Part shown: positions 1 to 6,708 of the stretch, in pieces
How positions within the stretch are numbered: the first letter of the stretch is position 1
Layout: each line of letters starts with the position of its first letter
Notes under the pieces: model-generated
Seen by the model: only the letters and a program-made list of their open reading frames with translations
What the model was told of the DNA's origin: nothing
Databases searched by the model: none
Assembly (NCBI GenBank): GCA_017648525.1
Contig: JAGCIP010000040.1
Span: 1 to 12,269, forward strand
DNA length: 12,269 nt
Source of the DNA: Clostridia bacterium
Lineage (GTDB): Bacteria > Bacillota > Clostridia > Christensenellales > Borkfalkiaceae
Direction of reading: 5' to 3'
Made by a program: the position numbers and the translations under genes

Positions 1-40
1 AAAAAGTCCGCTGTCTGAAATGCTCCCCAAAAGTTAGACA
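1..40. mobile_element. Possible terminal end of an IS3-family insertion sequence (partial)
   Basis: Read on the minus strand from position 40, the sequence begins TGTCTAACTTTTGGGG and reaches GGACTTTTT at the window edge. From memory this resembles the termini of IS3-family (IS150-like) elements, which typically end in TG...CA. The element would extend leftward out of the window. No transposase coding sequence, partner inverted repeat or target duplication can be seen here, so this rests on terminus resemblance only. Confidence 0.4.
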
Positions 41-67
41 TTATAACTCGCTGTCGCTCGAATGGTA

Positions 68-89
68 GCCAAATCTTTAAGAATTTGGC
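68..89. repeat. Small hairpin next to a possible dispersed repeat
   Basis: GCCAAAT (68-74) and ATTTGGC (83-89) form a perfect 7-bp inverted repeat around an 8-nt loop. No T-tract follows on either strand, so it is not an obvious terminator. The bases just before it (48-62) contain the repetitive string CTCGCTGTCGCTCG, which looks like the edge of a dispersed intergenic repeat, but only one copy is visible in the window. Confidence 0.35.
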
Positions 90-91
90 AT

Positions 92-119
92 AAAAAAAGA
101 AACCGCCAAAGCAGTTTCT
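92..119 (-). terminator. Intrinsic terminator of the tRNA-Val gene
   Basis: On the minus strand, AGAAACTGC (119-111) pairs with GCGGTTTCT (106-98) in a 9-bp stem with one G-T pair and a 4-nt loop, followed by a run of seven T (98-92). It starts six bases after the encoded CCA of the tRNA. T-rich sequence also follows on the plus strand, so it may act in both directions. Confidence 0.8.
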
Positions 120-124
120 TTTTT

Positions 125-201
<77 letters not shown>

Positions 202-212
202 AAAGCTTTATC

Positions 213-241
213 ATATTACCATATTTTCAATATTTTTACAA
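213..241 (-). promoter_or_regulatory. Promoter of tRNA-Val
   Basis: On the minus strand, TTGTAA (241-236) and TAATAT (218-213) are separated by exactly 17 nt, and TGG stands immediately before the -10, giving an extended -10. The predicted start near 206 lies about five bases before the mature tRNA 5' end at 201. Confidence 0.65.
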
Positions 242-283
242 GTGATTTGCAATCTTTTTTATGTTTTAAATTTAGTAAAATAC

Positions 284-312
284 TTGAAATTAACGGTAAA
301 TGGTGGTATAAT
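284..312 (+). promoter_or_regulatory. Promoter of the polysaccharide deacetylase gene
   Basis: TTGAAA (284-289) and a consensus TATAAT (307-312) are spaced 17 nt apart, with TGG (304-306) forming an extended -10. Transcription would start near 319, leaving a leader of about 25 nt that contains the ribosome site. Confidence 0.8.
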
Positions 313-343
313 TCAATTATAAAAAAACAAAGGGGCTTTTATT

Positions 344-1048
344 ATGTGGAACGGTAAAAATAAAGCGTTTACTTTTAGTTTTGACGATGGGGTCTTGCAA
401 GATATTAGGGCTATTGAAATTATGAATAAATACGGGTTAAAAGGCACTTTTAACCTAAACTCTGCATTGATAGGGAACGTTAGACAAATCGTTACTCGTG
501 GGCATACGGTCAACCACTCTAAAGTAGCGCCCAAAGACGTTAAGGAAGTTTATAAAAATCACGAAGTTGCGGTGCATACTAAAACGCACCCGCTTTTGCC
601 CTCTTTAAGTGATGCGGAAGTAATTAATGAAGTTGAAAACGACCGCCAAATTTTATCTGCGCTTTGCGGATACGAAGTAATCGGCATGGCTTACCCCTGC
701 GGTGGTGAAAACAATGACGAGCGTGTTGCTAAACTTATTAAAGAAAACAGCGGTGTTAAATATTCAAGAACCATTAAAAGCACGCATAACTTTGATTTGC
801 AAGACGATTTATATAGATTTAATCCGTCGGTATACTTTGTTCAAAAAGAAAAGATGTTTGAACTTGGTAAACAGTTTATCGAACTTAAAACGGACGAGCC
901 CAAATTATTCTACGTTTGGGGACACACTTATGAATTAGATATGAACGACCCGCAATATCTTTGCTGGGAAGAATTTGAAGAATTTTGCAAGATGATGTCT
1001 GGGCACGACGATATCTTTTACGGAACGAATAAAGAAATTTTACTCTAA
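344..1048 (+). CDS. NodB-type polysaccharide deacetylase family protein
   Basis: A 234-residue carbohydrate esterase family 4 protein, predicted to remove N- or O-acetyl groups from a saccharide using a metal ion. The NodB motifs are visible in order: FSFDDG (11-16, with catalytic-base and metal-ligand candidates Asp14 and Asp15), HTKTH (78-82, metal-binding His78 and His82), AYPCGG (116-121) and VWGHTYE (191-197, His194). The length is close to one bare catalytic domain. There is no signal peptide, membrane segment or wall-binding domain, so it is predicted to be cytoplasmic, which is unlike the peptidoglycan deacetylases. The ATG at 344 follows AAAGGGG (329-335) at 8 nt. It is a single-gene unit with its own promoter and terminator. 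The substrate cannot be told from the sequence. Confidence 0.85.
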   Translation: MWNGKNKAFTFSFDDGVLQDIRAIEIMNKYGLKGTFNLNSALIGNVRQIVTRGHTVNHSKVAPKDVKEVYKNHEVAVHTKTHPLLPSLSDAEVINEVENDRQILSALCGYEVIGMAYPCGGENNDERVAKLIKENSGVKYSRTIKSTHNFDLQDDLYRFNPSVYFVQKEKMFELGKQFIELKTDEPKLFYVWGHTYELDMNDPQYLCWEEFEEFCKMMSGHDDIFYGTNKEILL

Positions 1049-1055
1049 TAACTAC

Positions 1056-1090
1056 ACGGGTTTTTCAATGCGAAAAGCCCGTTTATTTTT
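1056..1090 (+). terminator. Intrinsic terminator after the deacetylase gene
   Basis: ACGGGTTTTTC (1056-1066) pairs with GAAAAGCCCGT (1072-1082) in an 11-bp stem with one G-T pair and a 5-nt loop, followed by the T-rich tract TTATTTTT. It begins eight bases after the deacetylase stop codon. Confidence 0.85.
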
Positions 1091-1120
1091 ATGATTTTTG
1101 CGATAAACTAAATACGTACA

Positions 1121-1852
1121 ATGAAAAATCGCAAATTTATTATAAAAATAATTTTAACTGCGCTAATTATACTTTTTGTAACCGTTTCCGTTTATTTTTT
1201 ACTGCAAAAATTAGGCGTAAACGATATTAGTAGAGAAAAAGTTCAAGCTTGGGTGGAAAAAGCAGGGGCTTTTGCACCTTTGGCGTTCATATTTATATCG
1301 TTTATACAAGTAACTTTTATACCTATACCCGCAGTTATAACTATACTTGCAGGAAGTTATATTTTCGGTGCGTGGTTATCCTTTTTATATTCTTATATAG
1401 GAATGATGATAGGCGGGGTGTTTGGATTTTATCTTGGCAGGGGAATCGGCAGACCGTTAGTCAATTTTTTAGCGGGTGGCAAAGACGTTGCAGACGGCTG
1501 GATTAAAAGGCTAAAAGGAAAAGAAACGGTCTTTTTGTTTTTTGCGTTTTTATTGCCCTTTTTTCCAGACGATTTATTATGCTCGGTTGCAGGGGTGCTT
1601 TCGGTTAAGTTTTATACTTTTTTAATAATGCAAATTATCACTCGTGCAACTTCGATAGGCGCAACTTTGATATTTGCGTCAGGGGAAATAATACCTTTTC
1701 ACGGGTGGGGGTTAATAGTTTTATCCGCCCTTGCATTAACGTCTATAATTGCGTTTATATTATGCATAAAACACGCAGACAAACTAAATGCACAATTTGA
1801 CAAGTTAACTAAAAGAATTAGCGAAAGGGTAAAAAATAAAAAGGCTAAATAG
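1121..1852 (+). CDS. TVP38/TMEM64 family (SNARE-associated/DedA-like) membrane protein
   Basis: A 243-residue integral membrane protein of the VTT/DedA superfamily. Related proteins are implicated in lipid scrambling or envelope homeostasis; the function here is not known. An N-terminal membrane segment (about 8-28) is followed by the conserved core FIPIP (66-70), LAGSYIFG (76-83) and the glycine-rich FGFYLGRGIGR (101-111), then the family motif LPFFPDD (145-151) and a last helix at about 196-215. A basic tail (216-243) is probably cytoplasmic. The start at 1121 is the first possible ATG, because an in-frame TAA lies four codons upstream. No Shine-Dalgarno sequence precedes it, and I see no convincing promoter between the upstream terminator and the ATG. 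It may be read by leakage through that terminator or from a weak promoter with a very short leader. Confidence 0.85.
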   Translation: MKNRKFIIKIILTALIILFVTVSVYFLLQKLGVNDISREKVQAWVEKAGAFAPLAFIFISFIQVTFIPIPAVITILAGSYIFGAWLSFLYSYIGMMIGGVFGFYLGRGIGRPLVNFLAGGKDVADGWIKRLKGKETVFLFFAFLLPFFPDDLLCSVAGVLSVKFYTFLIMQIITRATSIGATLIFASGEIIPFHGWGLIVLSALALTSIIAFILCIKHADKLNAQFDKLTKRISERVKNKKAK

Positions 1853-1854
1853 TA

Positions 1855-1883
1855 TTGCAAAAAACTTATAAAAATGGTAAAAT
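1855..1883 (+). promoter_or_regulatory. Promoter of the acyltransferase gene
   Basis: TTGCAA (1855-1860) and TAAAAT (1878-1883) are spaced 17 nt apart, with TGG (1875-1877) before the -10. Transcription would start near 1890, giving a leader of about 22 nt. The -35 begins two bases after the upstream stop codon, so the acyltransferase is probably a separate unit. Confidence 0.65.
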
Positions 1884-1897
1884 AATATTATAAGTTT
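1862..1897. repeat. 10-bp perfect inverted repeat bracketing the acyltransferase -10 element
   Basis: AAACTTATAA (1862-1871) and TTATAAGTTT (1888-1897) are perfect inverted arms separated by 16 bp. The spacer contains the whole extended -10 (1875-1883), and the right arm covers the predicted start. It could be an operator, or an A+T-only terminator for the TVP38 gene, although such a stem would be weak and the T-tract is broken. Confidence 0.5.
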
Positions 1898-1911
1898 ATT
1901 GAGAGTGTAGT

Positions 1912-3180
1912 ATGAAAATTAAAACAATTAAATTGCCATACAAAGAAGTTAATAACATACAAAAGGCAAAAAAGCTAAAGCCCAAAAAACCGTCTATAAT
2001 ATTTAGAACGCTTGTAAAAATATTGTCGCACGGTGAACTTAAAAAGGCAAGATTTAAATTTACGGGGGAAATAAACAAAAAGGGTGGACCATATTTAATA
2101 CTTATGAACCATTCAAGTTTTATAGACCTTAAAATAGCACACGGGATACTTTATCCTATGCCTTTTTCTGTTGTAAGCACTCACGACGCATTAGTTGGGA
2201 AAAAGTGGCTTATGAGAAACATAGGTTGTATGCCCACACGTAAATTTGTTAGCGACGTTTCGCTTATCAACGATATGCGTTATATGTTAAACAAGAAAAA
2301 GACGAGTGTTTTAATGTATCCGGAAGCAGGGTATTCTTTTGATGGTAAAGCGACCGTTTTACCTGATAATTTTGGTAGATTAGTAAAGATATTAAACGTT
2401 CCGGTCGTATTTATAACTACTAACGGCGCCTTTCACTACGACCCGTTATATAACGGCTTGCAATTAAGAAAAGTTCCCGTTAGCGCACACGTTGAAACTT
2501 TGTTTACAAAAGAACAAATAGAAAAACTTTCGCTTGATGAAGTAAATAAAATTATAGAAAAAGCCTTTTCTTTTGATAATTTTTTATGGCAAAAGGAAGA
2601 GAAGATAAAAATAGACGAGCCTTTCCGTGCAGATGGTTTAGAACGCATTATTTATCGCTGTGCAAACTGTAATGCAGAAGGAGAAATGGTTGGCAAAGGC
2701 ACTACGTTGTCTTGTAAGTGCTGTGGTAAAAGTTATACTCTTACGGAGTATGGGGAGTTAAAAGCAAACGAAGGTGAAACTGAGTTTTCACACGTGCCGG
2801 ACTGGTATGCTTGGCAAAGGCAAAAAATTAAAGAAGAAATTCTTTTAGGCGAATATAGTTTAGACGTGCCGGTTGAAATAGGTGTAATAAAAGATTATAA
2901 GGCGTTGTATATGGTTGGCGCTGGGCGGTTGAAACACTCTGCAGAGGGGTTTGAACTTACAAGTTTAGACGGGCAATTGAATTATAAACAAAAAACTATA
3001 AATTCTTACGGACTGAACGCCGACTATTTTTGGTATGAAATGGGCGACGTTATAGGTATAGGGGATAACAACGAACTATATTATTGTTTCCCGCCCAAAA
3101 ACGTTCCCGTTGCAAAAGTTCGCCTTGCAACCGAAGAACTTTATAAAATTTACAAAGCAAAAGCAAACAATAAAGAGTAG
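1912..3180 (+). CDS. PlsC-like lysophospholipid acyltransferase with C-terminal zinc ribbon
   Basis: A 422-residue protein. The N-terminal part carries the glycerolipid acyltransferase motifs: NHSSFID (66-72), giving the catalytic His67/Asp72 pair of NHxxxxD, and YPEAGYSFDG (136-145), equivalent to the acyl-acceptor-binding EGxRS block. The family moves acyl groups onto lysophosphatidate or related lysolipids at the inner membrane face. After about residue 245 comes a four-cysteine zinc ribbon (Cys250-x2-Cys253 and Cys268-x2-Cys271), then a conserved WYAWQR segment (288-293) and a region of about 120 residues rich in predicted beta strands that ends LATEELYKIYKAK. PlsC enzymes are usually about 200-250 residues, so roughly 175 residues are added. 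I recall the same architecture in other Clostridia, so it is probably a recurring family. There is no membrane helix. The ribosome site (GAGAG, 1901-1905) is weak. Confidence 0.8.
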   Translation: MKIKTIKLPYKEVNNIQKAKKLKPKKPSIIFRTLVKILSHGELKKARFKFTGEINKKGGPYLILMNHSSFIDLKIAHGILYPMPFSVVSTHDALVGKKWLMRNIGCMPTRKFVSDVSLINDMRYMLNKKKTSVLMYPEAGYSFDGKATVLPDNFGRLVKILNVPVVFITTNGAFHYDPLYNGLQLRKVPVSAHVETLFTKEQIEKLSLDEVNKIIEKAFSFDNFLWQKEEKIKIDEPFRADGLERIIYRCANCNAEGEMVGKGTTLSCKCCGKSYTLTEYGELKANEGETEFSHVPDWYAWQRQKIKEEILLGEYSLDVPVEIGVIKDYKALYMVGAGRLKHSAEGFELTSLDGQLNYKQKTINSYGLNADYFWYEMGDVIGIGDNNELYYCFPPKNVPVAKVRLATEELYKIYKAKANNKE

Positions 3181-3195
3181 CGAGCGGGTGTTTTG

Positions 3196-3224
3196 TTGAT
3201 TTTGTGTTAAAGTTGTGCTACAAT
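3196..3224 (+). promoter_or_regulatory. Promoter of the phosphohexomutase gene
   Basis: TTGATT (3196-3201) and TACAAT (3219-3224) are spaced 17 nt apart, with TGC (3216-3218) forming an extended -10. Transcription would start near 3231, about 38 nt before the ATG. Confidence 0.6.
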
Positions 3225-3268
3225 ATAAAAGCAAATGATAAAAGTAAATAACTTTTAGGAGAAAATTT

Positions 3269-4771
3269 ATGGATTACAAGAAATTACAAAATGGAAGCGA
3301 TATTCGTGGCGTTGCCTTAGAAGGAATTGAAGGACAAAACGTCAACCTTACCGAAGAAGTTTGCAAAAATATCGGTAGAGGGTTTGCCGTTTGGCTAAAA
3401 AATAAATTTGGCAAGGACGATTTAAGGGTTGCAGTTGGTAGAGATAGTAGATTATCTGGCGAAAAACTTTGTGGTTGGATTTGTTCTGCTATGGTGGAAC
3501 AAGGTTTAGCCGTTACCGATTTTGGTATGGCAAGTACGCCCGCTATGTTTATGTCGACCGTTATGGATGGATATAAGTTTGACGGCTCGGTAATGATTAC
3601 CGCAAGCCACTTGCCGTTTAATCGCAACGGATTTAAGTTTTTTACCGCAGATGGCGGGCTTGAAAAGGGCGATATAAAAGAAATCCTCATCTTTGCTGAA
3701 GGACAAGACAAAACAGGGCTTACAAACGGAGCGTTAGTTTGTGGCGAATTGATGAATGCTTATTCAAGCGTTCTTGCAGACAAAATTCGTAAGGCTACAG
3801 GGGAAGAACAACCCCTTAAAGGATTTAAAATCGTGGTTGACGCGGGCAATGGTGCAGGCGGATTTTTTGTTGATAAAGTGTTGAAACCTTTGGGTGCTAA
3901 TACCGACGGCAGTTTATATTTAGACCCAGACGGAAGTTTCCCTAATCATATTCCTAATCCAGAAGATAAAAAAGCAATGGAAAGCATTACTGGTGCTGTT
4001 AATAAAAACGGCGCTGATTTCGGTATTATTTTCGATACGGACGTTGACCGTGCGGGCGCGGTGTTAAAAGACGGTAGCGAACTCAACCGCAACCGCATTA
4101 TCGCAATGCTTTCGGCAATACTTTTAAGAGAACACCCCGGAACGACTATCGTTACCGACTCTATCACTTCAACGGGACTTGGTGATTTCATTAAGGAAAA
4201 GGGCGGTATTCATCACCGCTTTAAGCGTGGTTACCGCAACGTAATAAACGAATCTATTAGACTTAACGATTTAGGTCAAGACAGTCAACTTGCTATTGAA
4301 ACTAGTGGACACGGTGCGTTAAAAGAAAACTATTTCTTGGACGACGGTGCTTATTTAGTAACTAAACTTTTAATAGAGCTTGCTCGTGGCAAAAAACAAG
4401 GCTATACCTTAGAATCGCTTATTGAAACACTTGCTGAGCCTGAAGAGAGCGTTGAATTTAGAATGAATATATTGTTAGAAGATTTCAAGGCGTACGGTCA
4501 AAAGGTTATAGACGATTTAGGCGAATATGCAAAAGCGCAAGCAGGTTGGGAAATTGCACCCAACAACTACGAAGGTATAAGAGTAAATCTTGATAAAGAA
4601 CATGGAAATGGTTGGTTCTTGTTAAGACTTTCACTGCACGACCCATTGCTACCGCTCAATATTGAGAGCAACGATAAGGGTGGAGCAAAAATTATTGCTA
4701 CAGAACTAGCAAAATTCATAAAAGCATACGATAAACTTGATTATAAGACTTTAACCGCTTTTGCCGAATAA
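3269..4771 (+). CDS. Phosphomannomutase/phosphoglucomutase (alpha-D-phosphohexomutase family)
   Basis: A 500-residue cytoplasmic enzyme that interconverts hexose-6-phosphate and hexose-1-phosphate, feeding nucleotide-sugar synthesis for glycans and cell envelope. All four family signatures are present in order: the phosphoserine loop TASHLPFNRNG (111-121, active Ser113), the metal loop FDTDVDR (255-261, Asp256/258/260), the sugar-specificity loop ETSGH (344-348) and the phosphate-binding loop RLSLHDP (453-459). The Glu-Thr-Ser-Gly-His loop is of the dual PMM/PGM type rather than phosphoglucosamine mutase, but glucose versus mannose preference is not decidable. The catalytic loop has Leu-Pro where most members have Asn-Pro. 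The ATG at 3269 follows AGGAGA (3257-3262) at 6 nt. It is a single-gene unit with a promoter and strong terminator. Confidence 0.92.
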   Translation: MDYKKLQNGSDIRGVALEGIEGQNVNLTEEVCKNIGRGFAVWLKNKFGKDDLRVAVGRDSRLSGEKLCGWICSAMVEQGLAVTDFGMASTPAMFMSTVMDGYKFDGSVMITASHLPFNRNGFKFFTADGGLEKGDIKEILIFAEGQDKTGLTNGALVCGELMNAYSSVLADKIRKATGEEQPLKGFKIVVDAGNGAGGFFVDKVLKPLGANTDGSLYLDPDGSFPNHIPNPEDKKAMESITGAVNKNGADFGIIFDTDVDRAGAVLKDGSELNRNRIIAMLSAILLREHPGTTIVTDSITSTGLGDFIKEKGGIHHRFKRGYRNVINESIRLNDLGQDSQLAIETSGHGALKENYFLDDGAYLVTKLLIELARGKKQGYTLESLIETLAEPEESVEFRMNILLEDFKAYGQKVIDDLGEYAKAQAGWEIAPNNYEGIRVNLDKEHGNGWFLLRLSLHDPLLPLNIESNDKGGAKIIATELAKFIKAYDKLDYKTLTAFAE

Positions 4772-4783
4772 TAAAAATAAATT

Positions 4784-4818
4784 AGCCCGCTACGTTATTA
4801 AGCGTAGCGGGCTTTTTT
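4784..4818 (+). terminator. Strong intrinsic terminator between convergent genes
   Basis: AGCCCGCTACG (4784-4794) pairs perfectly with CGTAGCGGGCT (4803-4813), an 11-bp G+C-rich stem with an 8-nt loop followed by six T (4813-4818). On the minus strand the stem is followed by TAATTTATTTTTATT, so it may also end the convergent guaA operon. Confidence 0.92.
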
Positions 4819-4835
4819 CGTTCAGTTTATAAACA

Positions 4836-5480
4836 TTATTTTTTAATTAAGTCAATTTCTAATTCAACGCCCATAGAACTCATGCTATTAGCAACCGAAT
4901 TTACAATTTTATCAAAAAGTTCTTTATGTTCAACTTTATCGAGAGAGAAAGCGAAATAATTTGATTCTACGGTTGCATTAAATAGTGTGGTCTCAAAATA
5001 ACGGGGTAGGGTCTTGTTAATGATTTTATCCTGTATAGCATAAAGGCTTAACCAAGTTCCGTTGTTGGGTTTTAAACCGAATTCTTTTGCCCAAGCAAGG
5101 AATTTAGTTAAATAAACCACTTTAATTCTACATTCGCAGTAACCCCTAAACGAAATAGACTTACCGTTAAAACTTCTTGCGTGAAGGCTAACGGGGGCAG
5201 ACCATTTTTGACGGTTTAAGTAAAATATTTTAACGTTTTTGCATTTACCAAATCCGAATAAAGATGCTTTAATGCGTGGACAAAAATTGCCTAATTTGGT
5301 TTGCCTATTGTCAATATTTGCGCCACCAACGTATTTATCACCTTGATAAACGTCAACCGTAAGTGCATTTCCCTTAATAAGTTCGTTTTTTGAAATTGCC
5401 TTGTATTCCTTGCTAATCAATGCTTGCCCAAGGCTTTGCATTTCATTGTCAATGTTTGGTACGTATTTAGATTTTGCCAT
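4836..5480 (-). CDS. Uncharacterised protein, possibly SPFH/YdjI-like
   Basis: A 214-residue protein without signal peptide or membrane segment. I do not recognise it with certainty. The central and C-terminal parts read like the SPFH-type domain of YdjI/'virion core protein' relatives: a strand KNVKIFYLNRQKW (81-93), a strand pair SISFRGYCECRIKV (108-121), then an amphipathic helical stretch (about 147-200) ending in MSSMGVELEIDLI (200-212), comparable to the 'ARYGLEL' end of that domain. The usual SPFH N-terminal strands and the C-terminal zinc ribbon or long helix of full-length relatives are absent, so it would be a reduced form. Start ATG at 5480 follows AAGGGAG (5496-5490) at 9 nt. It lies 37 bp after the GMP synthase stop with no terminator between, so the two are probably co-transcribed. 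Confidence 0.6.
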   Translation of the reverse strand: MAKSKYVPNIDNEMQSLGQALISKEYKAISKNELIKGNALTVDVYQGDKYVGGANIDNRQTKLGNFCPRIKASLFGFGKCKNVKIFYLNRQKWSAPVSLHARSFNGKSISFRGYCECRIKVVYLTKFLAWAKEFGLKPNNGTWLSLYAIQDKIINKTLPRYFETTLFNATVESNYFAFSLDKVEHKELFDKIVNSVANSMSSMGVELEIDLIKK

Positions 5481-5517
5481 AATTTATTTCTCCCTTAAAA
5501 TATATTTTTAAATTTTA

Positions 5518-6498
5518 TTATTCCCATTCAATAGTGCCGATAGGCTTTGGTGTAAGGTCAAGAAGAACTCTGTTAATGCCGTCCACTTCGTGAGTAATTC
5601 TTTCGGTAATTTTGTGGAGAACGGAATAGGGGATTTCTTCAATAGTAGCAGTCATTGCATCAACTGTGTTTACCGCACGGATAATTGCAGGCCAGCCCTC
5701 GTATCTCTTGTCGTTTTTAACGCCAACGCTCTTCATGTTGGGAACGGCGATAAAATATTGCCATACCTTGGTTGCTAAACCGTTCTTGTCAAATTCTTCA
5801 CGCAAAATTGCATCTGCTTCACGGAGAGCGTGAAGTCTATCTCTGGTAATTGCACCCAAACATCTTACGCCAAGCCCAGGACCCGGGAAAGGTTGACGGT
5901 CAACCATTCCTTTTGGAAGTCCCAAAGCATAGCCAACGACTCTAACTTCGTCTTTATATAAAAGTTTTACAGGTTCAACGAGTTCAAACTTCAAGTCTTC
6001 TGGCAAACCGCCTACGTTGTGGTGGGCTTTAACGCCATCACTTTCAATAATGTCGGGGTAAATAGTGCCTTGTGCAAGGAATTCAATACCTTTAAGTTTT
6101 CTTGCTTCTTCTTCAAAAACCTTAATGAATTCATTGCCGATAATTTTTCTTTTCTTTTCAGGCTCGCTAACGTTTTCCAAAAGCCCTAAAAAGCGGTCGG
6201 TAGCGTCAACGTAAATAAGGTTTGCATCTAAACCGTTTTTGAATATTTCAATAACTTGTTCACTTTCACCCTTTCTCATAAGTCCGTGGTTTACGTGTAC
6301 GCAATAAAGTTGTTTGCCTATCGCCTTGATTAAAAGAGCGGCAACAACTGAACTGTCTACACCACCAGAAAGAGCAAGAAGAACTTTTCTATCGCCCACT
6401 TGTTCTTTAATAAGTTTGATTTGTTGCTCGATAAATTCGTTTGCCAACTCTACGGTAGTAATGCGTGCCATGTTTTCAGGTCTTTTGTTGCAATCCAT
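5518..6498 (-). CDS. guaA: GMP synthase, ATP-pyrophosphatase/dimerisation subunit lacking the glutaminase domain
   Basis: A 326-residue enzyme of purine synthesis that adenylates XMP and aminates it to GMP. The ATP-pyrophosphatase P-loop is SGGVDSS (44-50), followed by AQGTIYPDIIES (142-153), HHNVGGLP (159-166), RQPFPGPGLGVR (201-212) and the C-terminal dimerisation domain ending KPIGTIEWE (318-326). Bacterial GuaA is normally about 510 residues with an N-terminal class I glutaminase; that domain is wholly missing, and the sequence begins about 40 residues before the P-loop. The arrangement matches the archaeal two-subunit form, yet the C-terminal half reads bacterial. The short insertion between IES and HHNVGG is also reduced. 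ATG at 6498 is preferred: GGAGA (6509-6505) sits 6 nt upstream, and a longer ORF start at 6552 lies before the predicted transcription start. First gene of a two-gene operon. Confidence 0.92.
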   Translation of the reverse strand: MDCNKRPENMARITTVELANEFIEQQIKLIKEQVGDRKVLLALSGGVDSSVVAALLIKAIGKQLYCVHVNHGLMRKGESEQVIEIFKNGLDANLIYVDATDRFLGLLENVSEPEKKRKIIGNEFIKVFEEEARKLKGIEFLAQGTIYPDIIESDGVKAHHNVGGLPEDLKFELVEPVKLLYKDEVRVVGYALGLPKGMVDRQPFPGPGLGVRCLGAITRDRLHALREADAILREEFDKNGLATKVWQYFIAVPNMKSVGVKNDKRYEGWPAIIRAVNTVDAMTATIEEIPYSVLHKITERITHEVDGINRVLLDLTPKPIGTIEWE

Positions 6499-6543
6499 AA
6501 AAAATCTCCATTTTTTGATTTTGTTTACATAAATAATATATTT

Positions 6544-6572
6544 ATTATACACGACAATTAAATCAATTTCAA
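6544..6572 (-). promoter_or_regulatory. Promoter of the guaA operon
   Basis: On the minus strand, TTGAAA (6572-6567) and consensus TATAAT (6549-6544) are spaced 17 nt apart. Transcription would start near 6537, giving a leader of about 39 nt, which is too short for a purine riboswitch. The leader contains the GGAGA ribosome site. Confidence 0.8.
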
Positions 6573-6639
6573 GCGCTTTTAATAATAAATTTTACCCTAT
6601 ACTATTAAAATTTCTTATACAATATATATCGTGCGTAGT

Positions 6640-6668
6640 CTTTTCATAAAAGAAAAGGTATTTTTTAA
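6640..6668 (+). other. Weak hairpin with T-tract in the guaA/EamA intergenic region
   Basis: CTTTTC (6640-6645) pairs with GAAAAG (6652-6657) around a 6-nt loop, followed by GTATTTTTT. No gene ends here on the plus strand, so it could end a short RNA or be chance in A+T-rich sequence. I see no convincing partner promoter. Confidence 0.25.
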
Positions 6669-6688
6669 TTGTTTTTAGTGTTATCGTG

Positions 6689-6704
6689 GCGGTTAAGCGG
6701 TTAA
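6689..6704 (+). repeat. Tandem 8-bp repeat GCGGTTAA x2 upstream of the transporter promoter
   Basis: Two perfect adjacent copies of GCGGTTAA (6689-6696, 6697-6704) end four bases before the -35 hexamer. A third GCGGTT (6722-6727) lies inside the -35/-10 spacer. The placement suggests an operator or activator site for the transporter operon. Confidence 0.5.
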
Positions 6705-6708
6705 ACCC

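Noticed and set aside
3274..3711. 145-codon minus-strand open frame inside the phosphohexomutase gene
   Set aside because: It is antisense to the conserved catalytic core of a clear gene, without its own ribosome site or family resemblance.
6499..6543. Purine riboswitch before guaA
   Set aside because: The predicted leader is only about 39 nt, too short for the aptamer, and no three-way junction is visible.
5518..6552. Longer GMP synthase start at 6552 adding 18 residues
   Set aside because: The extension is lysine/tyrosine-rich and unlike the family, begins upstream of the predicted transcription start near 6537, and the ATG at 6498 has GGAGA at 6 nt.
6580..6700. A small gene or RNA in the guaA/EamA intergenic region
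   Set aside because: Only a weak hairpin with a T-tract is present; no convincing promoter, ribosome site or coding frame was found.
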